NCBI GenBank assembly: GCA_030451965.1
Contig: JAKDNE010000167.1
Coordinates: forward strand, 1 to 7,041
DNA from: Brachybacterium sp.
GTDB taxonomy: Bacteria; Actinomycetota; Actinomycetes; Actinomycetales; Dermabacteraceae
Direction: 5' to 3'
Length of the DNA stretch: 7,041 nucleotides
The notes beneath the pieces were generated by a model, which was not told where the DNA came from, ran no database searches, and saw only the letters and a program-made list of their open reading frames with translations. Below are positions 1-6,253 of the stretch, piece by piece. Each line of letters starts with the position of its first letter. Position 1 is the first letter of the stretch. Made by a program: the position numbers and the translations under genes.

Positions 1-34
1 TCTGACCATATGAAGGGTAGCTGGAATATTAGAG

Positions 35-50
35 CCTCCGACGCCGGAGG
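35..50. repeat. GC hairpin upstream of the FadR-like gene
   Basis: CCTCCG at 35-40 pairs perfectly with CGGAGG at 45-50 around the 4-base loop ACGC. On the + strand no T-tract follows. On the - strand the hairpin is followed by an A/T-rich run (24-31). It could be a weak terminator for a gene outside the window, or a structured region upstream of the promoter. The structure is seen; the role is a guess. Confidence 0.35.
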
Positions 51-72
51 GCAAGGACCCCGGGAGCTTTTC

Positions 73-81
73 GGTCATACC
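73..81. promoter_or_regulatory. Candidate FadR/GntR operator (GGT-N3-ACC)
   Basis: GGTCATACC is a perfect GGT-N3-ACC dyad ending 17 bases before the ATG at 99. FadR-subfamily GntR repressors are known to bind sites built on a GT-N3-AC core, with E. coli FadR using TGGTNNNACCA. The gene just downstream encodes such a protein, and the dyad lies just before the likely -10 element, so autorepression is the natural reading. Only one copy is visible and a 9-base dyad can occur by chance. Confidence 0.45.
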
Positions 82-86
82 TGTGC

Positions 87-92
87 TAGAAC
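87..92 (+). promoter_or_regulatory. Possible -10 element, near-leaderless start
   Basis: TAGAAC at 87-92 resembles an actinobacterial -10 element and sits 6 bases before the ATG at 99, so transcription would begin at or very near the start codon. No Shine-Dalgarno sequence lies before this ATG, which fits a leaderless mRNA, a common arrangement in Actinobacteria. No convincing -35 hexamer is present at 17-18 bases upstream, so the call is weak. Confidence 0.3.
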
Positions 93-98
93 GGGTCA

Positions 99-884
99 AT
101 GGTCGACACGACGAACGAAGGTGAGGTCGGACCGCAGGAGAGCCGTTCCACCGGGGCGGGCGCCGCCTGGGCCCCAGTCGCCCGCAGCAGCACCTACGAG
201 CTGGTCATCGACGCGATCGAGGACCAGATCATGACCGGCGCCCTCGCTGTCGGCGATGCCCTTCCCCCCGAGCGCGAGCTCGCCGCCCGGCTCCGGGTGA
301 GCCGTGCGGGAGTGCGCGAGGCGATCCGGGTCCTCCAGGCCTACGGGGTGCTGCGCTCCGAGGTGGGATCCGGGCGCGGAGCCGGGACGTTCGTGGCCGC
401 GATGCCCAGCGCCGCCCTGGAGCGGTTCCTCCGCCTCCATGTCGCCCTGTCGAACTTCGGCCGGCACGAGGTCATCGAGACGCGCGTCCTGCTCGAGCAG
501 GCGAGCGCCTCCCTCGCGGCGGAGCGCGCCGATCCCGATGCCCTGGCCGAGCTCGAGCGGCTGCTGGTGGTGATGGACGATCCCGACGTGAGCCGCGAGG
601 ACTTCAACGACGCGGACACGGCGTTCCACGTCGCGATCGCCCGGGCCGGCGGCAATGCGCTGTTCTCCGATATGACCGGGGCGATCCGCAATTCCCTGCG
701 CGCACCGATCATGGAGTCGTTCACGAAGGTCGCCGACTGGCAGACCATCACCACCACTCTGCGCGCGCAGCACCACGGGATCTTCCGCGCGATCTGCGAG
801 GGCAGGGCCGAGGAGGCCGGGGAGCTCACCGCCGCGCACATCCGCCATGCCGCAGCCGCGCTGCCGGAGCTGGGCACGGAGTGA
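99..884 (+). CDS. FadR-subfamily GntR transcriptional regulator (FCD)
   Basis: A cytoplasmic DNA-binding repressor of 261 aa. Residues 1-28 are a low-complexity tail. About residues 30-99 are a GntR winged helix-turn-helix, with the typical PPERELAARLRVSRAGVREAI stretch spread over 56-76 and a G-rich wing ending GTFV at 96-99. About residues 118-250 are a helical FCD effector domain. Its four usual metal-ligand positions are all kept: D173 and H177 in DTAFH, H225 and H247. Such domains typically sense a carboxylate through the bound metal. The start at 99 is chosen because it leaves the whole HTH intact, although no Shine-Dalgarno sequence precedes it. The gene converges on the prp block and ends 16 bases from its last gene, so it probably regulates itself or genes to the left rather than being part of that operon. 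The family call is firm; the ligand is unknown. Confidence 0.9.
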   Translation: MVDTTNEGEVGPQESRSTGAGAAWAPVARSSTYELVIDAIEDQIMTGALAVGDALPPERELAARLRVSRAGVREAIRVLQAYGVLRSEVGSGRGAGTFVAAMPSAALERFLRLHVALSNFGRHEVIETRVLLEQASASLAAERADPDALAELERLLVVMDDPDVSREDFNDADTAFHVAIARAGGNALFSDMTGAIRNSLRAPIMESFTKVADWQTITTTLRAQHHGIFRAICEGRAEEAGELTAAHIRHAAAALPELGTE

Positions 885-898
885 GCCGGCGCGGGACG

Positions 899-912
899 CC
901 TCAGGCCTGAGG
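899..912. repeat. Perfect 14-base palindrome at convergent gene ends
   Basis: CCTCAGGCCTGAGG is its own reverse complement and covers the stop codon (901-903) of the leftward DUF1989 gene, 15 bases after the stop of the rightward regulator gene. As RNA it would form a 5-bp stem with a GGCC loop. It may act as a short two-way terminator, but there is no T-tract on either strand and the stem is short. Confidence 0.4.
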
Positions 913-1770
913 GAACGGGACGGCGCTGAGGCCGTGCAGGCCGTTCACCCCGCTGTACGCGGCGATCTCCGGCGGCTGCCAGCCGTCGAGGGCCGCCTCG
1001 TCCACGGCGAAGACCTCGACGCCGAGCGGGTGACAGTGCTCGAGCTGCTCCTCGGTGCTCGCCGCGTCGGGCCCCCACATGTGCACCGAGAGATCGCCGC
1101 CCGGGCAGGTGGAGAGGGCGCAGAGCAGGTCGATCTCGGCGAAGAACTCGAAATGATCTCCCGGGAGGGCAGGGCACGCGTCCATGAAGTACTCGCGGTC
1201 GGCGTTCAGGCCGGCGAGCTGGAAGACATTGAGCACGTCGTGGATATCGAGTTCGGTGAGCCCATGCTGCTGGACGGCCCGGGTCAGGTTCGAGTGGCAG
1301 TGGTGGTCGACATCGGAACCGGTGAGCAATCGGTTGATGTAGGGATCGCAGCGAGTCCCCAGGAGGTCATGGATGACCTCGGCGTCAGGATGATCGGCCA
1401 GCGTATCGGCGACGACGGTCGCCAGCGGACGCAGGGACGGGAGCGTGGACCAGAAGCGATCGTGCGTCGTCATCGAGGAACGGTGCAGCTGCCGCGTCCG
1501 GGCCGCCCAGAAGCGCTCTCGCGGATCGTGCAGATTCCACATGTTGAGGTCGCCGACCTGCGGACCCTCCACCGAGGAGAGGCGCACGATCGAACCGGCC
1601 GGCACCTCCCAGGCCCTGCCTGATCGCACCGGGACCTCGAACTGCTCGATGCGGGTGCGAGCCGCGCCGGCGATGCGCTCGTACAGCGCGGTGTCGAGAT
1701 CGAGCGGCCCGCCCGGGACGGACTGATAGGCGGCGGGCTGCGTAAAGTGACGGGGTTCCGATGCTGTCAT
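901..1770 (-). CDS. DUF1989 / urea carboxylase-associated family protein
   Basis: A 289-aa soluble protein with the DUF1989 core at about residues 45-232. Visible marks are the GSIVRLSSVEGPQVGDLNMW region (59-78), the RCDPYIN segment (140-146), the cysteine/histidine patch DHHCHSN (155-161), the PGDHFEFFAEIDLL segment (203-216) and the family-like LSTCPGGD (219-226). C141, C158, C199, C217 and C222, together with nearby histidines, could bind metal, but this is inference. Members of this family accompany urea or guanidine carboxylase, and the CgdAB pair acts as a carboxyguanidine deiminase; no such partner gene is here. The start at 1770 is preferred over one at 1842 because AGGAGGTG lies just ahead of it and because the longer form would run into prpC. 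It is the last gene of the prp block, 46 bases after prpC. Family call good; function in this context unknown. Confidence 0.85.
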   Translation of the reverse strand: MTASEPRHFTQPAAYQSVPGGPLDLDTALYERIAGAARTRIEQFEVPVRSGRAWEVPAGSIVRLSSVEGPQVGDLNMWNLHDPRERFWAARTRQLHRSSMTTHDRFWSTLPSLRPLATVVADTLADHPDAEVIHDLLGTRCDPYINRLLTGSDVDHHCHSNLTRAVQQHGLTELDIHDVLNVFQLAGLNADREYFMDACPALPGDHFEFFAEIDLLCALSTCPGGDLSVHMWGPDAASTEEQLEHCHPLGVEVFAVDEAALDGWQPPEIAAYSGVNGLHGLSAVPFPQA

Positions 1771-1772
1771 CG

Positions 1773-1780
1773 CACCTCCT
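1773..1780 (-). promoter_or_regulatory. Strong ribosome binding site for the DUF1989 gene
   Basis: AGGAGGTG on the - strand is a full match to the 16S anti-Shine-Dalgarno core, and the ATG at 1770 follows after only 2-4 bases. It decides the start of the DUF1989 gene and gives the last operon gene its own strong translation signal. The gap of 1771-1816 shows no obvious promoter. Confidence 0.7.
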
Positions 1781-1816
1781 GCGATCCTTCGTCGTGGTGC
1801 ACTTGCGCACGCCGGG

Positions 1817-2986
1817 TCAGGCGCCGGGCACCGGCCGCTCATCCGGGCCGACGTAGGCCGACAGCGGGCGGATCAGCGCGTTCGCGGCGCGCTGCTCCAT
1901 CACATGGGCGGTCCAGCCCGTGACCCGCGCGGCGATGAACAGCGGGGTGAACAGCTCGGTGTCGAAGCCCATCAGGTGGTAGGTGGGGCCGGCGGGATAA
2001 TCGAGGTTCGGCTTGATGCCCTTGGCCTCGTCCATCGCCTGTTCCAGGCCGTTGTACAGGCCCAGGACCTCCTCGCGCTCGAAGTGGGCGATCATCGCAT
2101 CCATCGCCTGCTTCATGGTGGGCACCCGCGAGTCGCCGTGCTTGTAGACCCGGTGCCCGAAGCCCATCACCTTCTTCTTCTGGGCGAGAGCGTCCTCCAT
2201 CCAGGCCTTCGCCCGGGCCTTCGCCTCGGCCTCGGACTCCTCGGGGAGGATGCCGAGCTCCTCGAAGGTGTGCATCACGGCCTCGTTCGCCCCGCCGTGC
2301 AGCGGGCCCTTCAGCGCGCCGATCGCGCCGGTCACGGCCGAGTGCAGATCCGACAGCGTCGAGGTGATGACGCGCGCGGTGAAGGTGGAGGCGTTGAAGG
2401 AGTGCTCCGCGTACAGCACCATCGAGACGCGGAAGGCGTCGACCACCTCGGGGGCGGCCTCCTCGCCGAAGGTCATCCACAGGAAGTTCTGGGAGTAGTC
2501 CAGGTCCTCGCGCGGAGCGATCGGCTCGGTCGGACCGCCGGCTCGGCGACGCCGCTGCTCGTAGGCGATGACCGATGGCAGCTGCGCGTACAGGCACCGG
2601 GCCTTCTCGAGCTCCGCCTCGGGCGAGAAGTCCTGCGCAGCGCCGTCCAGCGCGCCGAGCACCGAGACCGCGGTGCGCACCGCATCCATCGGATGGCACG
2701 TGGTCGGCAGCGAATCCATCGCGGCCCGCACCTCCGGCGCCAGGTCGCGGTGAGTGCGCTCATGGCGGATCGTCTCGGCGAGCTCCGCGGAATCAGGCAG
2801 CTCCCCGGTCCACAGCAGATGCGCGACCGCCTCGAAGGGCTGCGTCGCCGCCAGATCCGGGACCGGATAGCCGCGATAGAGCAGCGAGTTGGTCTCCGGA
2901 TTCACCTTGGAGATGGCGGTCGTGTCGGTCACGACGCCGTTCAGACCCCTGTGGATCTCGGAGCCGTCTATGGTCTCGGTGTTCAT
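1817..2986 (-). CDS. prpC: 2-methylcitrate synthase / citrate synthase
   Basis: Condenses propionyl-CoA with oxaloacetate to 2-methylcitrate, the entry step of the 2-methylcitrate cycle; such enzymes often also accept acetyl-CoA. The 389-aa protein is full length for the short (type I-like) bacterial citrate synthase fold. The catalytic triad is visible: H230 in GPLHGGANE, H278 in GFGHRVYKHGDSR, and D329 in NLDYPAG. H195 lies in the conserved AEHSFNAS segment, and R354 falls in the conserved LFTPLFIAARVTGW stretch. The N-terminus (RGLNGVVTDTTAIS, 13-26) matches the usual methylcitrate synthase opening. GAAGGAG sits 6 bases before the ATG, inside the end of prpB, and only 3 bases separate the two genes, so co-translation is likely. 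The role as a methylcitrate rather than plain citrate synthase rests mainly on its prpDB neighbours. Confidence 0.93.
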   Translation of the reverse strand: MNTETIDGSEIHRGLNGVVTDTTAISKVNPETNSLLYRGYPVPDLAATQPFEAVAHLLWTGELPDSAELAETIRHERTHRDLAPEVRAAMDSLPTTCHPMDAVRTAVSVLGALDGAAQDFSPEAELEKARCLYAQLPSVIAYEQRRRRAGGPTEPIAPREDLDYSQNFLWMTFGEEAAPEVVDAFRVSMVLYAEHSFNASTFTARVITSTLSDLHSAVTGAIGALKGPLHGGANEAVMHTFEELGILPEESEAEAKARAKAWMEDALAQKKKVMGFGHRVYKHGDSRVPTMKQAMDAMIAHFEREEVLGLYNGLEQAMDEAKGIKPNLDYPAGPTYHLMGFDTELFTPLFIAARVTGWTAHVMEQRAANALIRPLSAYVGPDERPVPGA

Positions 2987-2989
2987 TGT

Positions 2990-3928
2990 TCACTCCTTCG
3001 TGGACGGCGGTGTCTGGCCGGTGCGGTGCGCGGTGGGGACCGTGAAATCGAAGACCGAGCTGTCGAAACGGTTGTAGGACTCATAGTCCACCAATTCGTA
3101 CAGACGCGCACGCGTGAGCATCTCCGGGACCTGCGATTCCTGGCTGCCCTCGGCGGCGATCGTGTCCAGGACACGCTCGGCCGCGCCCATGGCACTGCGC
3201 AGCAGGGTGACGGGATAGATCACCATCGCGACCCCGGCCCTGCCGAGCTGCTCGCGGGTGAACAGATCGGACTTCCCGAACTCGGTCATGTTCGCCAGCA
3301 CCGGCACCTCGAGCGCCGCGCACACCTGCTCGAACTCGGAGAGGTCCCGCAGGGCTTCGGGGAAGATCGCATCGGCCCCGGCGTCGACCAGCGCCTTCAT
3401 CCGCTCGATGGCGGCATCCAGGCCGTCGGTGGCGCGCAGGTCGGTGCGGGCCATGACCAGGAAGTCCTGGTCCCGCCTGCCGTCGGCGGCGGCGCGGATG
3501 CGCTGGGTGGCGGTGGGCAGGTCCACCATGGACTTTCCGTCGAGGTGGCCGCAGCGCTTGGGATTGACCTGGTCCTCGATGTGGCACCCGGCCAGGCCCG
3601 CATCCTCGAGCTCCTGGATAGTGCGGGCCACGTTCATCGGCTCCCCGAAACCGGTGTCCGCATCGATCAGGCACGGCAGATCGGTGGCGCGGGCGATCTG
3701 TCGGCCACGCCCGGCGACCTCGCTGAGCGTGGTCAGGCCCACGTCCGGCAGGCCCAGCTCGTTCGCGATCACCGCGCCGGAGATATACACCCCGGGGAAA
3801 CCCTTCTCCTGGATGAGCGTCGCCGACAGCGGAGTGAAGGCGCCGGGGAACGGCTGCGCCGCCCCGGGGATGAGCAGGGAGCGCAGGTCCTGACGCTTCT
3901 GCCCGGGGGTCCTCGTGGTCGACAGCAT
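2990..3928 (-). CDS. prpB: 2-methylisocitrate lyase
   Basis: Cleaves 2-methylisocitrate into pyruvate and succinate, the last step of the 2-methylcitrate cycle. The 312-aa protein is a cytoplasmic PEP mutase/isocitrate lyase-type TIM barrel of normal PrpB length. Key features are the signature KRCGH at 124-128 with catalytic C126, the Mg-binding aspartates D89 and D91 in LIDADTGFG, R161 in ARTD, E191, and N213 in LANMTEFG. These correspond in order and spacing to the known active-site residues of E. coli PrpB. The short length and the KRCGHLDGK loop fit methylisocitrate lyase rather than the longer glyoxylate-cycle isocitrate lyase. The ATG overlaps the prpD stop by 1 base (TGATG), and GAAGGG lies 9 bases upstream inside prpD, pointing to translational coupling. 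Confidence 0.95.
   Translation of the reverse strand: MLSTTRTPGQKRQDLRSLLIPGAAQPFPGAFTPLSATLIQEKGFPGVYISGAVIANELGLPDVGLTTLSEVAGRGRQIARATDLPCLIDADTGFGEPMNVARTIQELEDAGLAGCHIEDQVNPKRCGHLDGKSMVDLPTATQRIRAAADGRRDQDFLVMARTDLRATDGLDAAIERMKALVDAGADAIFPEALRDLSEFEQVCAALEVPVLANMTEFGKSDLFTREQLGRAGVAMVIYPVTLLRSAMGAAERVLDTIAAEGSQESQVPEMLTRARLYELVDYESYNRFDSSVFDFTVPTAHRTGQTPPSTKE
2993..2999 (-). promoter_or_regulatory. Ribosome binding site of prpC inside the prpB end
   Basis: GAAGGAG on the - strand ends 6 bases before the prpC ATG (2984-2986) and overlaps the last codons of prpB. It supports the chosen prpC start and close translational linkage of the two genes. Confidence 0.65.
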
Positions 3929-5445
3929 CAGAACAGTCCCTTCGGTCCGGCCGACGGATCGATCACGCCGGGGGCTGCCTGGATGTTCAGCCTGCCCAGC
4001 TCACCGGCCGGCAGCAATGCGAGCTGCGCCGCGGTCTCGAGGAAACGGTCGATCTCTGCGTCTGTGACCAGCCCCTCTGCCAGGGAACGGAACTTGTGCA
4101 CATACTGCTCCCGACCGAAAGGTCGGGCCCCCAGCGGGTGGGCGTCGGCCACGGCGATGCTGTCCTCGATCACGGTGCCGTCCCTCAGGGTGATGACCAC
4201 GGCGCCGCCGAAGGCCTTCTCGGAAAGGTCCAGGGAGTGGTACCGGCGGGTCCACTCCGCGTCCTCCTCAGTGGTGACCTTGTGCCACAGCGCGACGGTG
4301 TCGGGGCGGGCCGCGCGCTCGGGGGCGTACGAGCTCGCGTGATGCCAGGAGCCGTCCTGCAGGGCGACGGTGAAGATGAACGGGATCGAGTGGTCGAGGG
4401 TCTCGCGCGAGGCCGTCGGGTCGTACTTCTGCGGGTCGTTCGCGCCGGAGCCGATCACGTAATGGGTGTGATGCGAGGTGCGGATCAATATCGAGGCGAC
4501 CCGCTCCGGGTCCGTGGCCTCGGGATGCTCGGTGTGGAGCTTGCGGGCCAGGTCGATCCAGGCCTGGGCCTGGTACTCGGCGGAATGCTCCTTGGTGTAG
4601 GTGTCCAGGATGGAGCGCTTGGGCTCGCCGGCCACAGGAAGCGGGACCGTGTAACGGGCGTCAGGACCGTCGAGCAGCCAGGCGATCACGCCGTCCTCGC
4701 CCTCGTAGATCGGCACCGGGGAGGTCTGGCCGCGCATCGCCCGGTCCGCGGCCTCCACGGCGAGCTTCCCGGCGAAGGCCGGGGCGTGGGCCTTCCAGGT
4801 GGAGATCTCGCCCTTGCGGGACTGGCGGGTGGCGGTGGTGGTGTGCAGGGCCTGGCCGATCGCCTGGAACACGGTCTCGGTGTCCAGTCCCAGCAGGGTG
4901 CCGATCCCGGCGGCGGCTGAGGGGCCGAGGTGTGCGATGTGGTCGATCTTGTGCTCGTGCAGGCAGATTGCACGCACCAGGTCCACCTGCAGCTCGTACC
5001 CGGTGGCGAGGCCGCGGATCAGGTCGTGGCCGGAGCGGCCGGTGTGCTCGGCGACCGCGAGGATCGGGGGAATGTTGTCCCCGGGGTGGGAGTAATCCGC
5101 GGCGAGGAAGGTGTCGTGGTAATCCAGTTCCCGCACGGCGACGCCGTTGGCCCACGCCGCCCACTCGGGAGAGGTGTGCTGCGGGACGCCGAACACGCCG
5201 GCCCCGGACCCTCCGGTGGAGACCGGGTGGCTGAGCGCCTGCGCGCGCGCCGAGATGATGGGGTCGCGGTTCAACGAGGCGATCGCAACGGAGGCGTTGT
5301 CGATGATCCGGTTGATGACCATCTCCTCGACATCGCCGTCGACCTCGACGGGGTCGACGGCGACCTCGGCCATCTTCCAGGCCAGCTGGCCCTCGCGTGG
5401 CAGGTTCTCGTCGGAGCGATGGACGCGGACGTCGTGGTCTCTCAT
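3928..5445 (-). CDS. prpD: 2-methylcitrate dehydratase (MmgE/PrpD family)
   Basis: Removes water from 2-methylcitrate to give 2-methyl-cis-aconitate, without an iron-sulfur cluster. The 505-aa protein is slightly longer than E. coli PrpD (483 aa). Diagnostic stretches are HRSDENLPREGQLAWKMAEV (9-28), the helical INRIIDNASVAIASL (44-58), the active-site region ELDYHDTFLAADYSHPGDN (106-124), and TTATRQSRKGEISTWKAHAP (203-222). The N-terminus beginning MRDHDVRVHRSDENLP agrees with the conserved start of PrpD, and AGGAG lies 8 bases upstream, so the start at 5445 is secure. Its ATG overlaps the stop of the regulator gene by 4 bases (ATGA), and its stop overlaps prpB by 1 base. Neither AcnD nor PrpF is encoded nearby, so rehydration to 2-methylisocitrate presumably relies on a housekeeping aconitase elsewhere. 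Confidence 0.95.
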   Translation of the reverse strand: MRDHDVRVHRSDENLPREGQLAWKMAEVAVDPVEVDGDVEEMVINRIIDNASVAIASLNRDPIISARAQALSHPVSTGGSGAGVFGVPQHTSPEWAAWANGVAVRELDYHDTFLAADYSHPGDNIPPILAVAEHTGRSGHDLIRGLATGYELQVDLVRAICLHEHKIDHIAHLGPSAAAGIGTLLGLDTETVFQAIGQALHTTTATRQSRKGEISTWKAHAPAFAGKLAVEAADRAMRGQTSPVPIYEGEDGVIAWLLDGPDARYTVPLPVAGEPKRSILDTYTKEHSAEYQAQAWIDLARKLHTEHPEATDPERVASILIRTSHHTHYVIGSGANDPQKYDPTASRETLDHSIPFIFTVALQDGSWHHASSYAPERAARPDTVALWHKVTTEEDAEWTRRYHSLDLSEKAFGGAVVITLRDGTVIEDSIAVADAHPLGARPFGREQYVHKFRSLAEGLVTDAEIDRFLETAAQLALLPAGELGRLNIQAAPGVIDPSAGPKGLF

Positions 5446-6140
5446 GATGCTGACTCCTGGATGATCGGGGTTGGTGTCGGATGCTCGGCGTCCTCGCCCA
5501 GCAGATGGACGAGAGCCTGGCGGAGGTGGACGATCGTGGTGGCGGCGGCGAGTTCGGGGTCGCCGGTCGCGATGGCGCGCGAGATCGCGGCGTGCTCGCG
5601 CGCGGAATCGGCGAGGCGCCCGGGGGAGTTGCGGGCCAGGCGACGCAGCCGGCCCAGGTGCAGGCGCAGTCCGCGCAGCGACTCGGCGAGGTAGGGGTTG
5701 CCGCAGGCGGTGTCGAGCTCTGCGTCGAGTCCGGCGGTCAGGGCGTAGTAGTCGCTGGGGTCCGTGCCGGCGGAGAGCCGGGTCGTGGCCTGCTCGAATC
5801 GGGTGGCGAGGGCGGTGAAGCGGGCGCGCAGCCCGGGACCGTCCTCGGGATCCCAGGTGCGCTCGGCCGCGCGACGCCCGGCGAGGGTCTCCAGTGCGAT
5901 GCGGAGGTCGAAGAGCCGCGGGGCCTCGGCGAGGGACGCGGCGGTGACGACGAGTCCGCGCCCGCGGGAGGTCGTGGCCAGGCCGTCGGCGACCAGGCGG
6001 GCGAGCGCTTCACGCAGGGGCGTGCGGGAGATGCCGAGGCGTGCGGACTGCTCGACCTCGCCCAGCACGGTGCCGGGCTCGAGGAGGCCGTCGACGATCT
6101 CCTGGCGGAGCCTCGAGTAGGCACGGTCGCTGGCACGCAT
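5442..6140 (-). CDS. GntR/FCD regulator, probable prp operon repressor
   Basis: A 232-aa cytoplasmic regulator. About residues 5-65 form the GntR winged HTH, with the recognition region ARLGISRTPLREALARLVADGL (33-54) and the wing RGRGLVV. About residues 75-213 form an FCD effector domain. The ATG at 6140 is chosen because it begins the conserved HTH; there is no Shine-Dalgarno sequence, and a TTG at 6144-6146 in frame is an alternative. The reading frame stays open upstream to 6830, but that part is antisense-frame noise over the PKD gene. The usual FCD ligands D and H of the DxxFH motif are replaced here by T135 and D139, while H183 and H205 remain, so metal binding may be altered or lost. 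The gene overlaps prpD by 4 bases and is first in the operon. Regulation of prp genes is inferred from this position and from two GntR-like palindromes just upstream. Confidence 0.88.
   Translation of the reverse strand: MRASDRAYSRLRQEIVDGLLEPGTVLGEVEQSARLGISRTPLREALARLVADGLATTSRGRGLVVTAASLAEAPRLFDLRIALETLAGRRAAERTWDPEDGPGLRARFTALATRFEQATTRLSAGTDPSDYYALTAGLDAELDTACGNPYLAESLRGLRLHLGRLRRLARNSPGRLADSAREHAAISRAIATGDPELAAATTIVHLRQALVHLLGEDAEHPTPTPIIQESAS
5454..5458 (-). promoter_or_regulatory. Ribosome binding site of prpD
   Basis: AGGAG on the - strand, 8 bases before the prpD ATG at 5443-5445, lies within the last codons of the regulator gene. Together with the ATGA overlap it indicates that prpD is translated from the regulator's message. 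Confidence 0.65.
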
Positions 6141-6149
6141 ACTCAACAG

Positions 6150-6157
6150 TGTATACA
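6150..6157. promoter_or_regulatory. Candidate GntR operator, proximal copy (TGTATACA)
   Basis: TGTATACA is a perfect 8-base palindrome whose near edge is 9 bases before the regulator ATG at 6140. Its T/A-rich core (TATACA on the - strand) could also serve as the -10 element, giving a near-leaderless message, so a protein bound here would block transcription. GT...AC half-sites are usual for GntR-family operators. No good -35 hexamer is visible. Confidence 0.5.
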
Positions 6158-6210
6158 ACGAGTGAATCCAGGGGCGGTCTACGGGATTTATCCGCAGAAA
6201 TTGAGCATTT

Positions 6211-6220
6211 ATGTATACAT
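6211..6220. promoter_or_regulatory. Candidate GntR operator, distal copy (ATGTATACAT)
   Basis: ATGTATACAT is a perfect 10-base palindrome containing the same TGTATACA core as the copy near the start codon. The two centres are 62 bases apart, close to six helical turns, so two bound dimers could face the same side of the DNA. The repetition of a low-GC palindrome in very GC-rich DNA, in the only sizeable gap before the operon, supports a regulatory role. Confidence 0.55.
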
Positions 6221-6223
6221 GCC

Positions 6224-6236
6224 GCAGCTGTGCTGC
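6224..6236. repeat. Short hairpin downstream of the PKD gene
   Basis: GCAGC (6224-6228) pairs with GCTGC (6232-6236) around a 3-base loop, 17 bases past the stop of the PKD gene. It could weakly terminate that transcript before the prp operon, but the stem is only 5 bp and no T-tract follows, so some read-through should be expected. Confidence 0.2.
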
Positions 6237-6253
6237 TCCTTGCTCGTGTGTGG

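Larger units (their letters stand above)
901..6140 (-). other. Probable five-gene 2-methylcitrate operon
   Basis: The regulator, prpD, prpB, prpC and DUF1989 genes lie in one direction with junctions of -4, -1, +3 and +46 bases. Overlapping stop/start codons and ribosome sites inside the preceding genes indicate one coupled message read from the gap 6141-6253. A single transcript is inferred, not shown. Confidence 0.8.

Noticed and set aside
1..9. Possible divergent - strand start codon (ATG at 7-9) running off the left edge
   Set aside because: Only three codons are visible and there is no ribosome site; an A/T-rich -10-like run at 24-31 is not enough to call a gene.
96..848. Long - strand open frame opposite the FadR-like gene
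   Set aside because: No family resemblance and fully antisense to a gene with a complete HTH and FCD domain; a third-position GC artefact.
1771..1842. Longer start for the DUF1989 protein at 1842
   Set aside because: It would overlap the end of prpC by 26 bases and adds a basic, unconserved stretch, while an AGGAGGTG ribosome site sits just before the ATG at 1770.
1904..4342. Very long + strand open frame (812 codons) opposite prpC, prpB and the prpD end
   Set aside because: It is an antisense shadow produced by GC-rich codon bias; its translation is rich in R, G, H and L with no recognisable domain, while the three - strand genes show intact catalytic motifs.
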